From: Candidatus Gastranaerophilales bacterium
GTDB taxonomy: Bacteria; Cyanobacteriota; Vampirovibrionia; Gastranaerophilales; Gastranaerophilaceae
Direction of reading: 5' to 3'
NCBI GenBank assembly: GCA_910587815.1
Contig: CAJUNK010000014.1
Span: 5,755-69,754, forward strand
DNA length: 64,000 bases
Under the pieces are notes generated by a model, which was given only the letters and a program-made list of their open reading frames with translations, did no database searches and was not told where the DNA came from. The first letter of the stretch is position 1. Each line of letters begins with the position of its first letter. Shown here piece by piece: positions 52,959 through 60,745 of the stretch. The position numbers and the translations under genes are program-made.

Positions 52959-53142
52959 AACAATAGTTCAATTCTTTTTGAAATTCCATTTCATCTATTA
53001 TATTACAAACGGGATTTAGACCGTTAAATTTAATCTCAATATTATGTTTAAATAAAAATTTTAAAAGATTATCTGTAGCATCAAATGCAGACATTGAATA
53101 ATCAGACAAATATTTTAAAAGACATTTCTCATTTGTGTTCAT
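52936..53142 (-). CDS. small hypothetical protein upstream of the cyclase
   Basis: The 68-residue protein MNTNEKCLLKYLSDYSMSAF...KELNYCYGQKSLD is mostly helical with three scattered Cys. Its last 23 nt overlap the start of the cyclase gene, so they could be coupled. No clear ribosome binding site is seen before the ATG at 53142. It may be a short regulator or not translated. Confidence 0.4.
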   Translation of the reverse strand: MNTNEKCLLKYLSDYSMSAFDATDNLLKFLFKHNIEIKFNGLNPVCNIIDEMEFQKELNYCYGQKSLD

Positions 53143-53252
53143 AAAATAAATTGTCTTATATTTAAGTTTTTTTAAAATCAACCTAAAAGAGGAAATTATA
53201 TAGAAATGTAAAGAAATACATCTAAAGATTAAACTCTGTAGAATTATTCAAT

Positions 53253-54551
53253 TTAAGACCCTGCAAGCACAATTGTGAAATCCCTGGCTGCTTTGTTTAA
53301 ACCAATTGGGTCATATACAGTTTGCTTTTCTTTCATATCAGGAATTGTCTTTTTTAAACTGGAAATTGTATCATTTGGTAAATCCAAATTATGAATTGCA
53401 ATATGATCATGACCTAATTTCGAACCTAGGCGCATATTTACATTGAATCCGCTATTTTCAAGGGCGGTTTTTAAATCCATAGCTTTTGCTTCCATATTGG
53501 ATGTATATAAAATACCAACTGAAATTGGCCCACTTAAAGCTTTTGGCCTATCCCTATAAACAAGCTTATTTATAATGTCCTGGGTTTTTACAGGATCCAA
53601 TATCCAATAACTGATGCTGCCGCGCTGGGATGGAGACCCAGGAAGTGTTGCCACCTGAACTGTTGACATATCAACACTTTTTGCAAGAGCAGCATATTGA
53701 GATAGTTCATAAACAGATAAATCCGTTAAAATATACTTTGGCATCACCTTTAAAACTTCAGGTATTTTAACCAATACTTGCGGGTCTTTCAACCTTGCGC
53801 CAAGCGCATTGAAAAACCATTGCTGACGTCTTATTCTGCCAATATCACCAAGGGCATCTTTTCTAAAGCGCATATACCCTTCTGCTTCTTTTCCGGTTAA
53901 AACTCTGTCACCCTTTGGAAGATTTATATGCAAACCGCCCGCAGTATCGTTATAATACATATCTTTTTCAATATATATTGGAAGCCCGCCTATTGTATCT
54001 ATAAATTTAACAAGACCCTGATTAGAAAGAACCAAATAATGGTCAACCCTCACACCAAAAGTTTCTTCCACGGTTTTTACGGTTAAATTTATACCGCCAT
54101 AAGCAAATGCATGGTTTATTTTATCGGGTTTTGTTCTGTCTGCTATATATACTTTACTATCTCTTGGAATTGATATAACATTAACATTTCTGCCATGGGG
54201 TGCTATACTCACTAAAAGCATTGCATCAGAACGATTTCCTTTAAAAGGGTCGCCCTCGTTTTCAGCAGCATCCACCCCCATAACAAGGATATTTTGTCTT
54301 CTTGGTGAAAAAGGCAAAGAAAACTCTACGCGCTTTTCAGGATCTACAACCCTTTCAGCTAATGTTCCCATATCACCCATAAAAACAGCAAATTCGCTTC
54401 TATATAAAACAATTGCAACAACCATAAGAATTAAGAGGCTTCCAAAAAAAGATTTAAAGAAGCTTCCTGCTATATTTTGATTTGAAGTTTTTCTCCTCAC
54501 AGGCCGAATCGGCGTTCTGTATGCATTTTTAGAATCATATAGCTGGTTCAT
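53253..54551 (-). CDS. LytR-CpsA-Psr (LCP) family transferase
   Basis: LCP enzymes join polymers (such as wall polysaccharide) to peptidoglycan. The 432-residue protein has one N-terminal membrane segment (FFGSLLILMVVAIVLYRSEF). The LCP domain includes NILVMGVDAAENEGDPFKGN, RSDAMLLVSIAPHGRNVNVI, SIPRDSKVYIADRTKPDKIN and HAFAYGGINLTVKTVEETFG, ending with RFRKDALGDIGRIRRQQWFF. These contain the Asp/Arg residues of the polyprenyl-phosphate site. A LytR_C-like domain (VGILYTSNMEAKAMDLKTAL) closes the protein. It is the only clear envelope-polymer enzyme besides the GT10 protein. Confidence 0.9.
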   Translation of the reverse strand: MNQLYDSKNAYRTPIRPVRRKTSNQNIAGSFFKSFFGSLLILMVVAIVLYRSEFAVFMGDMGTLAERVVDPEKRVEFSLPFSPRRQNILVMGVDAAENEGDPFKGNRSDAMLLVSIAPHGRNVNVISIPRDSKVYIADRTKPDKINHAFAYGGINLTVKTVEETFGVRVDHYLVLSNQGLVKFIDTIGGLPIYIEKDMYYNDTAGGLHINLPKGDRVLTGKEAEGYMRFRKDALGDIGRIRRQQWFFNALGARLKDPQVLVKIPEVLKVMPKYILTDLSVYELSQYAALAKSVDMSTVQVATLPGSPSQRGSISYWILDPVKTQDIINKLVYRDRPKALSGPISVGILYTSNMEAKAMDLKTALENSGFNVNMRLGSKLGHDHIAIHNLDLPNDTISSLKKTIPDMKEKQTVYDPIGLNKAARDFTIVLAGS

Positions 54552-54683
54552 ATATTAATAACTCATTGTTTTTTTTAAGCATTCACTTTACCAAAAGATT
54601 ATACTTTAAAAATATTCAGTTGCAAAACAAATTAAATAAATGTTACCATTTTATTGTATATAAAAGGAAATTTATAAAGACTT

Positions 54684-55253
54684 ATGATAAGAATATTTTT
54701 AGCAGCATTACTTTTATTTTCAGGCATGTTTATAAATACTTTAAACGCAGAAGAATTAGATATTAAATCTCAGGCTTTTGCTCTTTACAATACAAATAAT
54801 CAAAATGAAGCTTTAGAACTTTTAAACAGCTTATCTACAGAACAAAAAGACAGTGAGGTTTTTGTAATAATTGCAAACATTTATGAAGATAAAAAAGAAA
54901 TAAACAAAGCAATTGAAAACTTAAACAAAGCATTGCTGATAAACCCTGAATATTATAAAGCCTATTACAATTTAGGATGCATCTTTTTAGATAAAAAAGC
55001 CTACGAGCTTGCAGAACAAAATTTACTTTTATCCATTAAATATAACAAAGATTTTGCCTATTCTTATTATAATTTAGGCACATTATATCTAAAAACAGGA
55101 GATTACAAAAAAGCAAAGAAAAATTTCCTAAAAGCCATATTCTTAAAAAACAACGAAAAGGATTTCTATTTAAACCTTGCTTATACTTATAAAAATTTAG
55201 GCAAAGAAAAAGAAGCTAAAAAATTAATTGAAATTTACAATAACGGCAATTAA
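54684..55253 (+). CDS. exported TPR-repeat protein
   Basis: The 189-residue protein has a signal peptide (IRIFLAALLLFSGMFINTLN, cut before AEELD). Four to five tetratricopeptide repeats follow: VFVIIANIYEDKKEINKAIE, YYKAYYNLGCIFLDKKAYEL, FAYSYYNLGTLYLKTGDYKK and DFYLNLAYTYKNLGKEKEAK. It is likely a periplasmic scaffold. AAAGGAAA lies 15 nt upstream of the ATG, a little far. Confidence 0.85.
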   Translation: MIRIFLAALLLFSGMFINTLNAEELDIKSQAFALYNTNNQNEALELLNSLSTEQKDSEVFVIIANIYEDKKEINKAIENLNKALLINPEYYKAYYNLGCIFLDKKAYELAEQNLLLSIKYNKDFAYSYYNLGTLYLKTGDYKKAKKNFLKAIFLKNNEKDFYLNLAYTYKNLGKEKEAKKLIEIYNNGN

Positions 55254-55311
55254 AGAAATTTTTGCACTATAATTATTCCTATAAACAACTTTTAAAGCGA
55301 GGCAATAAATT

Positions 55312-56241
55312 ATGAGTGCAATTAATACAAAATACACAGATAAAGAACTTTTAGAACTTTACAATTTACCTTTAGAAGAATTATTAAACGAAGCAAAAAA
55401 ATATAATTCTGATACCGTTGAATTTTGTTCCCTTATTAGCGCAAGAACAGGCAAATGTTCTGAAAGCTGTAAATATTGCGCACAAAGTTCTTATTATATG
55501 ACAGATATTTTTACCCACCCTTTGGTAAAAATTGAAGATGTTATAAATACGGCAAATGAAGCCAAAAAAAACGGCGCAACAAGGTTTGCAATAGTAACAT
55601 CAGGTAGAGGGCCATCTAGTGCTGACATGCCTGTTATGTGCAATATGATAAAAGAAATTAACAAACTTGGCCTAAAAAGCTGCGCTTCACTTGGTCTTTT
55701 AAATAAAGAAAAAGCGCAACAATTTAAAGAAGCAGGTTTGGTGCGTTATCATCATAATATTAATACATCAAGAAGCTACCACCCCTCAATTACAACCACA
55801 CATACTTTTGAAGATAGAATTAATACAATAAATAATATTAAAGAAGCAGGGATTGAAATATGCTCAGGCGTTATTATTGGAATGGGCGAAAGCATAGAAC
55901 AGAGAATAGAAATGGCGCAAAATTTAGCAGAAATTCAGCCAAATTCTATCCCTGTAAACTTTTTAACCCCAATCAAAGGAACGCCTTTTGAAAATTATGA
56001 AGATAAAATTGATGAAGAAAATATTTTAAGAACATTATCTGTAATTAAAATTGCAAACCCAAATTCTGTTGTGCGTTTTGCGGGCGGCAGAAAATTAAGA
56101 TTGAGCAGAGAAAATATGGAAAAAGCCTTAAATTACGCAGTAAATGGCATTCTTATTGGAAATTATTTAACCACAATCGGCATAGAACCGGATGAAGATA
56201 TCAAAACACTTGAAAAACTAGGAAAAAAACTTTATGTATGA
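55312..56241 (+). CDS. bioB: biotin synthase
   Basis: Radical SAM enzyme that inserts sulfur into dethiobiotin. The 309 residues have the radical SAM motif SARTGKCSESCKYCAQSSYY (CxxxCxxC). The cysteines for the second cluster are in SCASLGLL, and ICSGVIIGMGES; the Arg ligand is in VRFAGGRKLRL. YHHNINTSRSYHPSITTTHT is diagnostic. TATAAT (55268-55273) precedes it. No other bio genes are nearby. ruvA starts eight nt before its stop. Confidence 0.95.
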   Translation: MSAINTKYTDKELLELYNLPLEELLNEAKKYNSDTVEFCSLISARTGKCSESCKYCAQSSYYMTDIFTHPLVKIEDVINTANEAKKNGATRFAIVTSGRGPSSADMPVMCNMIKEINKLGLKSCASLGLLNKEKAQQFKEAGLVRYHHNINTSRSYHPSITTTHTFEDRINTINNIKEAGIEICSGVIIGMGESIEQRIEMAQNLAEIQPNSIPVNFLTPIKGTPFENYEDKIDEENILRTLSVIKIANPNSVVRFAGGRKLRLSRENMEKALNYAVNGILIGNYLTTIGIEPDEDIKTLEKLGKKLYV

Positions 56242-56860
56242 TTATATAAAAGGAATTTTAATATTTAAAAATTCTGAAAATGCAGTCATTGAAAATAATG
56301 GCATTGGATACAGATTTTTAATAAATTCAAGAACTTCAGCTGCTTTAGGTGAAATTAATGATGAGATAAAATTATACACAAAACTAATCCATAGAGAAGA
56401 TGTAATGCTTATTTGCGGTTTTAAACAAAAGGAAGACAGAGCAATTTTTGATATTTTAACCTCTGTCTCAGGAATAGGCACAAAGGTTGGAATGGTTTTA
56501 TTGGATGAATTTTCAGGTTCTGAATTAATAAATGCAGTGCTTGAAGGGGATTATAAATTAATTTCGCGCGCAAAGGGCGTGGGGCCAAAGCTTGCACAGA
56601 AAATAATTTTAGAGTTGAAAGGAAAACTTACAAATCAAGATGTAATATCAAATATTATGGAAGATAAGATGCAAAGTATTTCTAATTCAGCATCAAAACT
56701 TTCAAAAGAAACAATAAAAGAAGTGCAGACAATATTACAGTCCCTTGGCTACAGTCAAAATGAATATATGAATGCAATTGAACACTGCGCTGGTGTTTTA
56801 AAAGAACAAACAAGCGAAGAATTGTTAAAAGAAACACTAAAAATATTATCAAACGGGTAA
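56234..56860 (+). CDS. ruvA: Holliday junction helicase subunit RuvA
   Basis: RuvA binds four-way junctions and loads RuvB. The 208 residues contain the OB fold (MYDYIKGILIFKNSENAVIE and NNGIGYRFLINSRT), the HhH motifs (LTSVSGIGTKVGMVLLDEF, RAKGVGPKLAQKIILELKGK) and a C-terminal helical domain (VQTILQSLGYSQNEYMNAIE) that contacts RuvB. It overlaps bioB by eight nt, suggesting coupling. No ruvB or ruvC is in the window. Confidence 0.95.
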   Translation: MYDYIKGILIFKNSENAVIENNGIGYRFLINSRTSAALGEINDEIKLYTKLIHREDVMLICGFKQKEDRAIFDILTSVSGIGTKVGMVLLDEFSGSELINAVLEGDYKLISRAKGVGPKLAQKIILELKGKLTNQDVISNIMEDKMQSISNSASKLSKETIKEVQTILQSLGYSQNEYMNAIEHCAGVLKEQTSEELLKETLKILSNG

Positions 56861-56962
56861 AGATTATGATATAATTTTCTCGGGCAAATCCTATAAACCA
56901 CCCAATCTTCCTTCACGACATTACTGCAAGATGAAAGTTGGAAGAAAGGAGGTGATAAGAGA

Positions 56963-57031
56963 ATGGTTATTAGCGAAAAAGCGCTATTTCTTATCTTTTT
57001 GATAATCATAGCGCTTAAAATAACACTCTAA
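56963..57031 (+). CDS. 22-residue hydrophobic microprotein
   Basis: A 22-codon frame reads MVISEKALFLIFLIIIALKI plus TL, a single hydrophobic helix with charges at the start. It has the strongest ribosome binding site in the window (AAAGGAGGTGAT, 6 nt spacing to the ATG). The frame contains a 9-bp inverted repeat (AAGCGCTAT 56979-56987, ATAGCGCTT 57008-57016) and is followed by a hairpin. The features resemble holin-like or type I toxin microproteins. No antitoxin RNA was found, and an uncharacterised regulator of the membrane is equally possible. Confidence 0.55.
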   Translation: MVISEKALFLIFLIIIALKITL

Positions 57032-57042
57032 GGGTTTTTAAA

Positions 57043-57062
57043 GGACAGGGGGCAACCTGTCC
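57043..57062 (+). terminator. hairpin after the microprotein
   Basis: GGACAGG (57043-57049) and CCTGTCC (57056-57062) form a 7-bp GC-rich stem 12 nt after the microprotein stop. The T-run is weak (TAATTATATT). Confidence 0.55.
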
Positions 57063-57117
57063 GCCCTAATTATATTATAACTTATTTATAGCGGATTGCA
57101 ATATAGAGGGGTAGAAT

Positions 57118-58557
57118 ATGTTTGGTAAAAAGTTAAAAGTTTTGCTTGCAAGTGCAGAGGTAGCACCATTTTCTAAAGTTGGAGGACTAGCCGATGTTGT
57201 GGGTGAACTTCCACCATATTTAGAAAAACAAGGGGCGGAAGTTGCAGTATTTACACCTTTGTACGGCTGTATTGATGAAGAAAAATGGAACATAAAAGAA
57301 CTCCCAAATTCAGAGCTCACCCTTGATATGGGAAATTCCCGTCACGTTTTCAAATTAAAAGTTGCAAAACATCCAAAATCTAAAAATGTAAACATATTTT
57401 TTATTGATAACCCAAAATATTTTTCCTGCTTTAATGTGGTATATCCAATGTGGTGTGATGAAATGTATGAAATGCAAAGATACGTTTCATTTTCACTTGC
57501 TGTTTTAGAATATGCAAAGCTTTTAAATTTCAAGGCAGATATAATCCACGCTAATGACTGGCACACAGCAATGTTGCCTGTTTATTTGAAATCTAATTAT
57601 AAATATGATGAATTTTATAAAAATACAAAATCAATATTTACAATCCACAACCTTGCTTATCAAGGCGAATGCGACAAAGCAATTGTTGATTTTTCAAATA
57701 TGCGCTGGGATAATGTGTATCATGATAATTGCATAGAACACTATGGCAGAGTAAACTGGCTGAAAGGTGCATTATATTGCGCTGATAAAATTACAACCGT
57801 ATCTCCAAGATATGCAAGAGAAATTTTGGGCGGTGAATTTGGCGAAGGAATGGATTACACACTTCGGGGCCAAACATATAAACTTTGCGGCATCTTAAAT
57901 GGCACCACTTATGATAAAAAAGATTTCAACAAAAAAGAAAAGATAAATTTCAAACAAGAAGTTCAAAAAATGTTTGGGCTGCCTGTAAATCCTGATAGGC
58001 CTTTAATTTCAATGATTTCACGCCTAACATATCAAAAAGGTCTTGATTTAATTGACTTTGCGAAGTTTGATTTAATGAGCCTTCCTGCGGATTTTGTATT
58101 TTTAGGCACAGGTGAAGGCGGATATCAAAATATGCTTATCTGGAGCAGCAATAACTCATCCAATATGCGTGCCTGGATTGATTTTAAACCAGAACTTTCA
58201 GATATTATCTATAAAGGTTCTGATATGTTTTTAATGCCCTCCCTTTTTGAACCATGCGGCATCAGTCAAATGATAGCAATGAAATACGGTGCTCTGCCTA
58301 TAGTTCGCGCAGTTGGCGGCCTAGATGATACCATTATTGCTTATCCTAATGAAAAAGCAAACGGCTTTAAATTCTTAACATACGATGCAAAATCTATGGT
58401 GGATGAAATTAAAAAAGGCGTTTGGACCTATATAGACAGGCGCGATGAATTTAATAAAATGGTAGATAATGCCATAAAATGCAGGTTTACATGGGATGAT
58501 TCAGCCAAATGTTATATAGCACTTTATAAAGATGCTCTTGGCATACCTCAAAAATAA
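57118..58557 (+). CDS. glgA: glycogen synthase (GT5)
   Basis: Elongates glycogen with ADP-glucose. The 479-residue GT-B enzyme has the family N-terminus LLASAEVAPFSKVGGLADVV, the IHANDWHTAMLPVYL loop, SRLTYQKGLDLIDFA and the C-terminal nucleotide-sugar region SLFEPCGISQMIAMKYGALP with VRAVGGLDDTI. The KVGG motif binds ADP-glucose. GAGGGGTAG precedes the ATG. Together with malQ it indicates glycogen turnover. Confidence 0.95.
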   Translation: MFGKKLKVLLASAEVAPFSKVGGLADVVGELPPYLEKQGAEVAVFTPLYGCIDEEKWNIKELPNSELTLDMGNSRHVFKLKVAKHPKSKNVNIFFIDNPKYFSCFNVVYPMWCDEMYEMQRYVSFSLAVLEYAKLLNFKADIIHANDWHTAMLPVYLKSNYKYDEFYKNTKSIFTIHNLAYQGECDKAIVDFSNMRWDNVYHDNCIEHYGRVNWLKGALYCADKITTVSPRYAREILGGEFGEGMDYTLRGQTYKLCGILNGTTYDKKDFNKKEKINFKQEVQKMFGLPVNPDRPLISMISRLTYQKGLDLIDFAKFDLMSLPADFVFLGTGEGGYQNMLIWSSNNSSNMRAWIDFKPELSDIIYKGSDMFLMPSLFEPCGISQMIAMKYGALPIVRAVGGLDDTIIAYPNEKANGFKFLTYDAKSMVDEIKKGVWTYIDRRDEFNKMVDNAIKCRFTWDDSAKCYIALYKDALGIPQK

Positions 58558-58640
58558 ATCTGCCTTTAAACCTATCTTGCAAGACATTGCTCAAAAGACT
58601 GATTTTATTTTTGAAAATTCAAAAGATAATATTTTGTATT

Positions 58641-60125
58641 ATGCAAAATACATCAAACTTTTTTAACGAATTTTCAGACAAATCTTCATGCCAAAATTCA
58701 GGCATGTGTTCTATAGACCCTTCTTCCTATGCGCTTGAAGAGTTACTTTTAAATGAAATAAAACAAATTGCATTCTATGTTGTAAAGCTTGAAGAATTTG
58801 GCGCATTAAACAATACTCCAAACATTAAAAACATAATAAACTCTGCAATCAAAGCAATGACAGTCATTATTGTAAACACGGCAATTCGCCTAGAAGACTA
58901 TAAAGAGCTTTTATATACATTAGAAAAAAATAAAACTGAAATCAAAGAAGCATATCTTGATTGCTGCAAAACAAAGAAAATTAAATATGAACTTGTTGAA
59001 AACGCACAAAAGCTGCCTCAAAACCCCACACTTACAAATCTCTTGAAGGCAGGCGAAGCCATTGTCATTGAAAAAAGAAAAGAATACGAACCAAAAAAGC
59101 TAAATTTAATTGAACTTATTATAATTTTTGCAAAAACATCTGCAATCAATATCGAAAAATTACACCATTTAAATTATTCAGATTTCAAGCTAAATTATGA
59201 AATATTAAAATTTCTAAATTTAACAAATATTCCTGCTTTAAAAAGAGAAAAATTAAAGAAGAAAATCTGCGATTTTTCTTGCACTTCACTTGAAATTTGG
59301 AAAAAATTGATTGAAAAAACCGAAAGCACATACGGAACAAGACAAAACGCCGAAATAAATCTGAAAATAAAAGAAGGAAAATCCATCCTTGTTTCAGGAT
59401 CAGATTTAGATGAACTTGAAAAACTATTAGAAGCCACAAAAGACAAAGACATTAATATTTATACAAATTCTACACTATTTATGGCTTTTGCTTATCCGCA
59501 TTTTTCAAAATATAAAAATCTAATTGGCCATTTTGGCGGGGAAAATCCGCAAACTGATTTTACAAATTTTAAAGGCCCTATCTTTGCAACACAAAATTTT
59601 CTTCAAAAAGTAGATTATTTTAGACGCGGCATAATTTATACAACAAAAATAATTGCGCCTGAAAGAATGGTAAGAATTGATAATTATGATTTTACACCAC
59701 TAATTGAAGATGCCATAAAATCAGATGGCTTTACGGCTGATGATACAAAAAAGGGCGAAAAAATAATACTTGAATATAATAAAAATAAAATTGATGAAAT
59801 TATAAAAAACACCAAAGATAAAGATTTATGCGTCATTATAGGTTCATATAAAAAGGATGAAATTCTAAAACGTTTTTCAGACTGCACTTCAATACTTTTA
59901 GATTCACCTGTTGAAATTCAACTATTATCCTACATTTTAGAAAATGCAAATACTGAAAATTTAAACTTAGTTTTCACACATTGCGGCCCAAACACAACAA
60001 ACATGCTGCTCAGCACACTTTATAAAAATCCTAAAAAAATCTATTTTGCAAAATGCCCAAATTCTTTAATAAACCCGCACATTACAAGTGCCCTAAAAGA
60101 AGAATTTGATGTAGACACCATTTAA
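58641..60125 (+). CDS. hybrid-cluster-protein (Hcp)-like protein lacking cluster ligands
   Basis: Hcp reduces hydroxylamine or S-nitrosylates with an unusual Fe-S-O cluster. This protein aligns with Hcp through its length (for example ILVSGSDLDELEKLLEATKD, GPIFATQNFLQKVDYFRRGI and VRIDNYDFTPLIEDAIKSDG). Cluster ligands are replaced: the usual GHDL is GSDL, HGEM is NSTL, NCI is QNFL, GGCDG becomes IGSYK, and the LACGKYRF and GQCND loops are missing. The N-terminus keeps CQNSGMCSIDPSSYALEELL. It is probably not a redox enzyme and may bind a partner. The ATG at 58641 is preferred over a TTG further upstream. Confidence 0.7.
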   Translation: MQNTSNFFNEFSDKSSCQNSGMCSIDPSSYALEELLLNEIKQIAFYVVKLEEFGALNNTPNIKNIINSAIKAMTVIIVNTAIRLEDYKELLYTLEKNKTEIKEAYLDCCKTKKIKYELVENAQKLPQNPTLTNLLKAGEAIVIEKRKEYEPKKLNLIELIIIFAKTSAINIEKLHHLNYSDFKLNYEILKFLNLTNIPALKREKLKKKICDFSCTSLEIWKKLIEKTESTYGTRQNAEINLKIKEGKSILVSGSDLDELEKLLEATKDKDINIYTNSTLFMAFAYPHFSKYKNLIGHFGGENPQTDFTNFKGPIFATQNFLQKVDYFRRGIIYTTKIIAPERMVRIDNYDFTPLIEDAIKSDGFTADDTKKGEKIILEYNKNKIDEIIKNTKDKDLCVIIGSYKKDEILKRFSDCTSILLDSPVEIQLLSYILENANTENLNLVFTHCGPNTTNMLLSTLYKNPKKIYFAKCPNSLINPHITSALKEEFDVDTI

Positions 60126-60259
60126 TCGTCATATTCAATTTGCAAAAGCTGACCGCGTTTGAGCTTTATTTTCAATATTTCCGTGTTTTTATCTTCAGCA
60201 TTTACAAACATCGACCCTTCATTATAAACTTAACCCATCCTCGCAAAAAGCAAAATTCC

Positions 60260-60420
60260 TCCCATCATTGCGAGGTTTCCTCCTCCCATCATTGCGAGGA
60301 TTTTCCCCTCCGTCATTGCAAGGTTTCCTCCTTCTGTCATTGCGAGGAGCGTCAGCGACGAAGCAATCCAAGAGGACCCAACTTGCACAAAATCAAGTTT
60401 CGGCAAGTAGAGGCAATCCG
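60260..60420 (+). repeat. REP-like repeat array (CATTGCGAGG units)
   Basis: Four close copies of CATTGCGAGG or CATTGCAAGG occur near 60269, 60292, 60317 and 60340, with C/T-rich spacers. They are followed by a GCAATCC end near 60363 and CAAGAGGACCCAACTTG then TTTCGGCAAGTAGAGGCAATC. The same block (CAAGAGGACCCAACTTG to GAGGCAAT) recurs at 60908-60955. It is an array of a REP-like family, not a CRISPR: units differ, spacers are short, and no cas gene is near. Confidence 0.75.
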
Positions 60421-60422
60421 CA

Positions 60423-60635
60423 CTACTGCTTCTTTACAATAGTTAATTCATACCCCAAAAAATCTAAAATTTCCTGCACGGTTTCAAACCTTACCCTTTT
60501 TTTGGAAAAAAGCACAGAAAGACCACTGGATGCTGGCATCTTATACCCTGCATCCCCCATTTTAACAAGCAGTTTTCTCATCGAAAGCCCGCTTTTTAGT
60601 AATATTATTTGAATTTCCTGCTTTATGTTTAACAT
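60423..60635 (-). CDS. small XRE-type HTH protein
   Basis: The 70-residue protein (IQIILLKSGLSMRKLLVKMG, then GLSVLFSKKRVRFETVQEIL and DFLGYELTIVKKQ) has the same layout as the protein at 46869: one helix-turn-helix and a short beta end. Both lie beside REP-like repeats. An ACATTG gap and no strong ribosome binding site are seen. It is a likely DNA-binding regulator with unknown target. Confidence 0.7.
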   Translation of the reverse strand: MLNIKQEIQIILLKSGLSMRKLLVKMGDAGYKMPASSGLSVLFSKKRVRFETVQEILDFLGYELTIVKKQ

Positions 60636-60745
60636 TTGTAAACAATGTTACCTTTATAAATATCAATTGACAATTTTATAAAAATTTGATATTCATGTCT
60701 TATCATTGCTATTTAATAATTAGCAAATATTAAGGAGACATAAAT

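Noticed and set aside
60260..60420. Possible CRISPR array
   Set aside because: Units are short and unequal, spacers are only 13-20 nt and resemble each other, no cas genes are near, and the unit is the same REP-like sequence found singly elsewhere.
60140..60442. A plus-strand frame of 100 codons through the REP array
   Set aside because: It only translates repeat DNA (RHCE/SHHCE-type peptides), lacks a ribosome binding site and has no prepilin domain after it.
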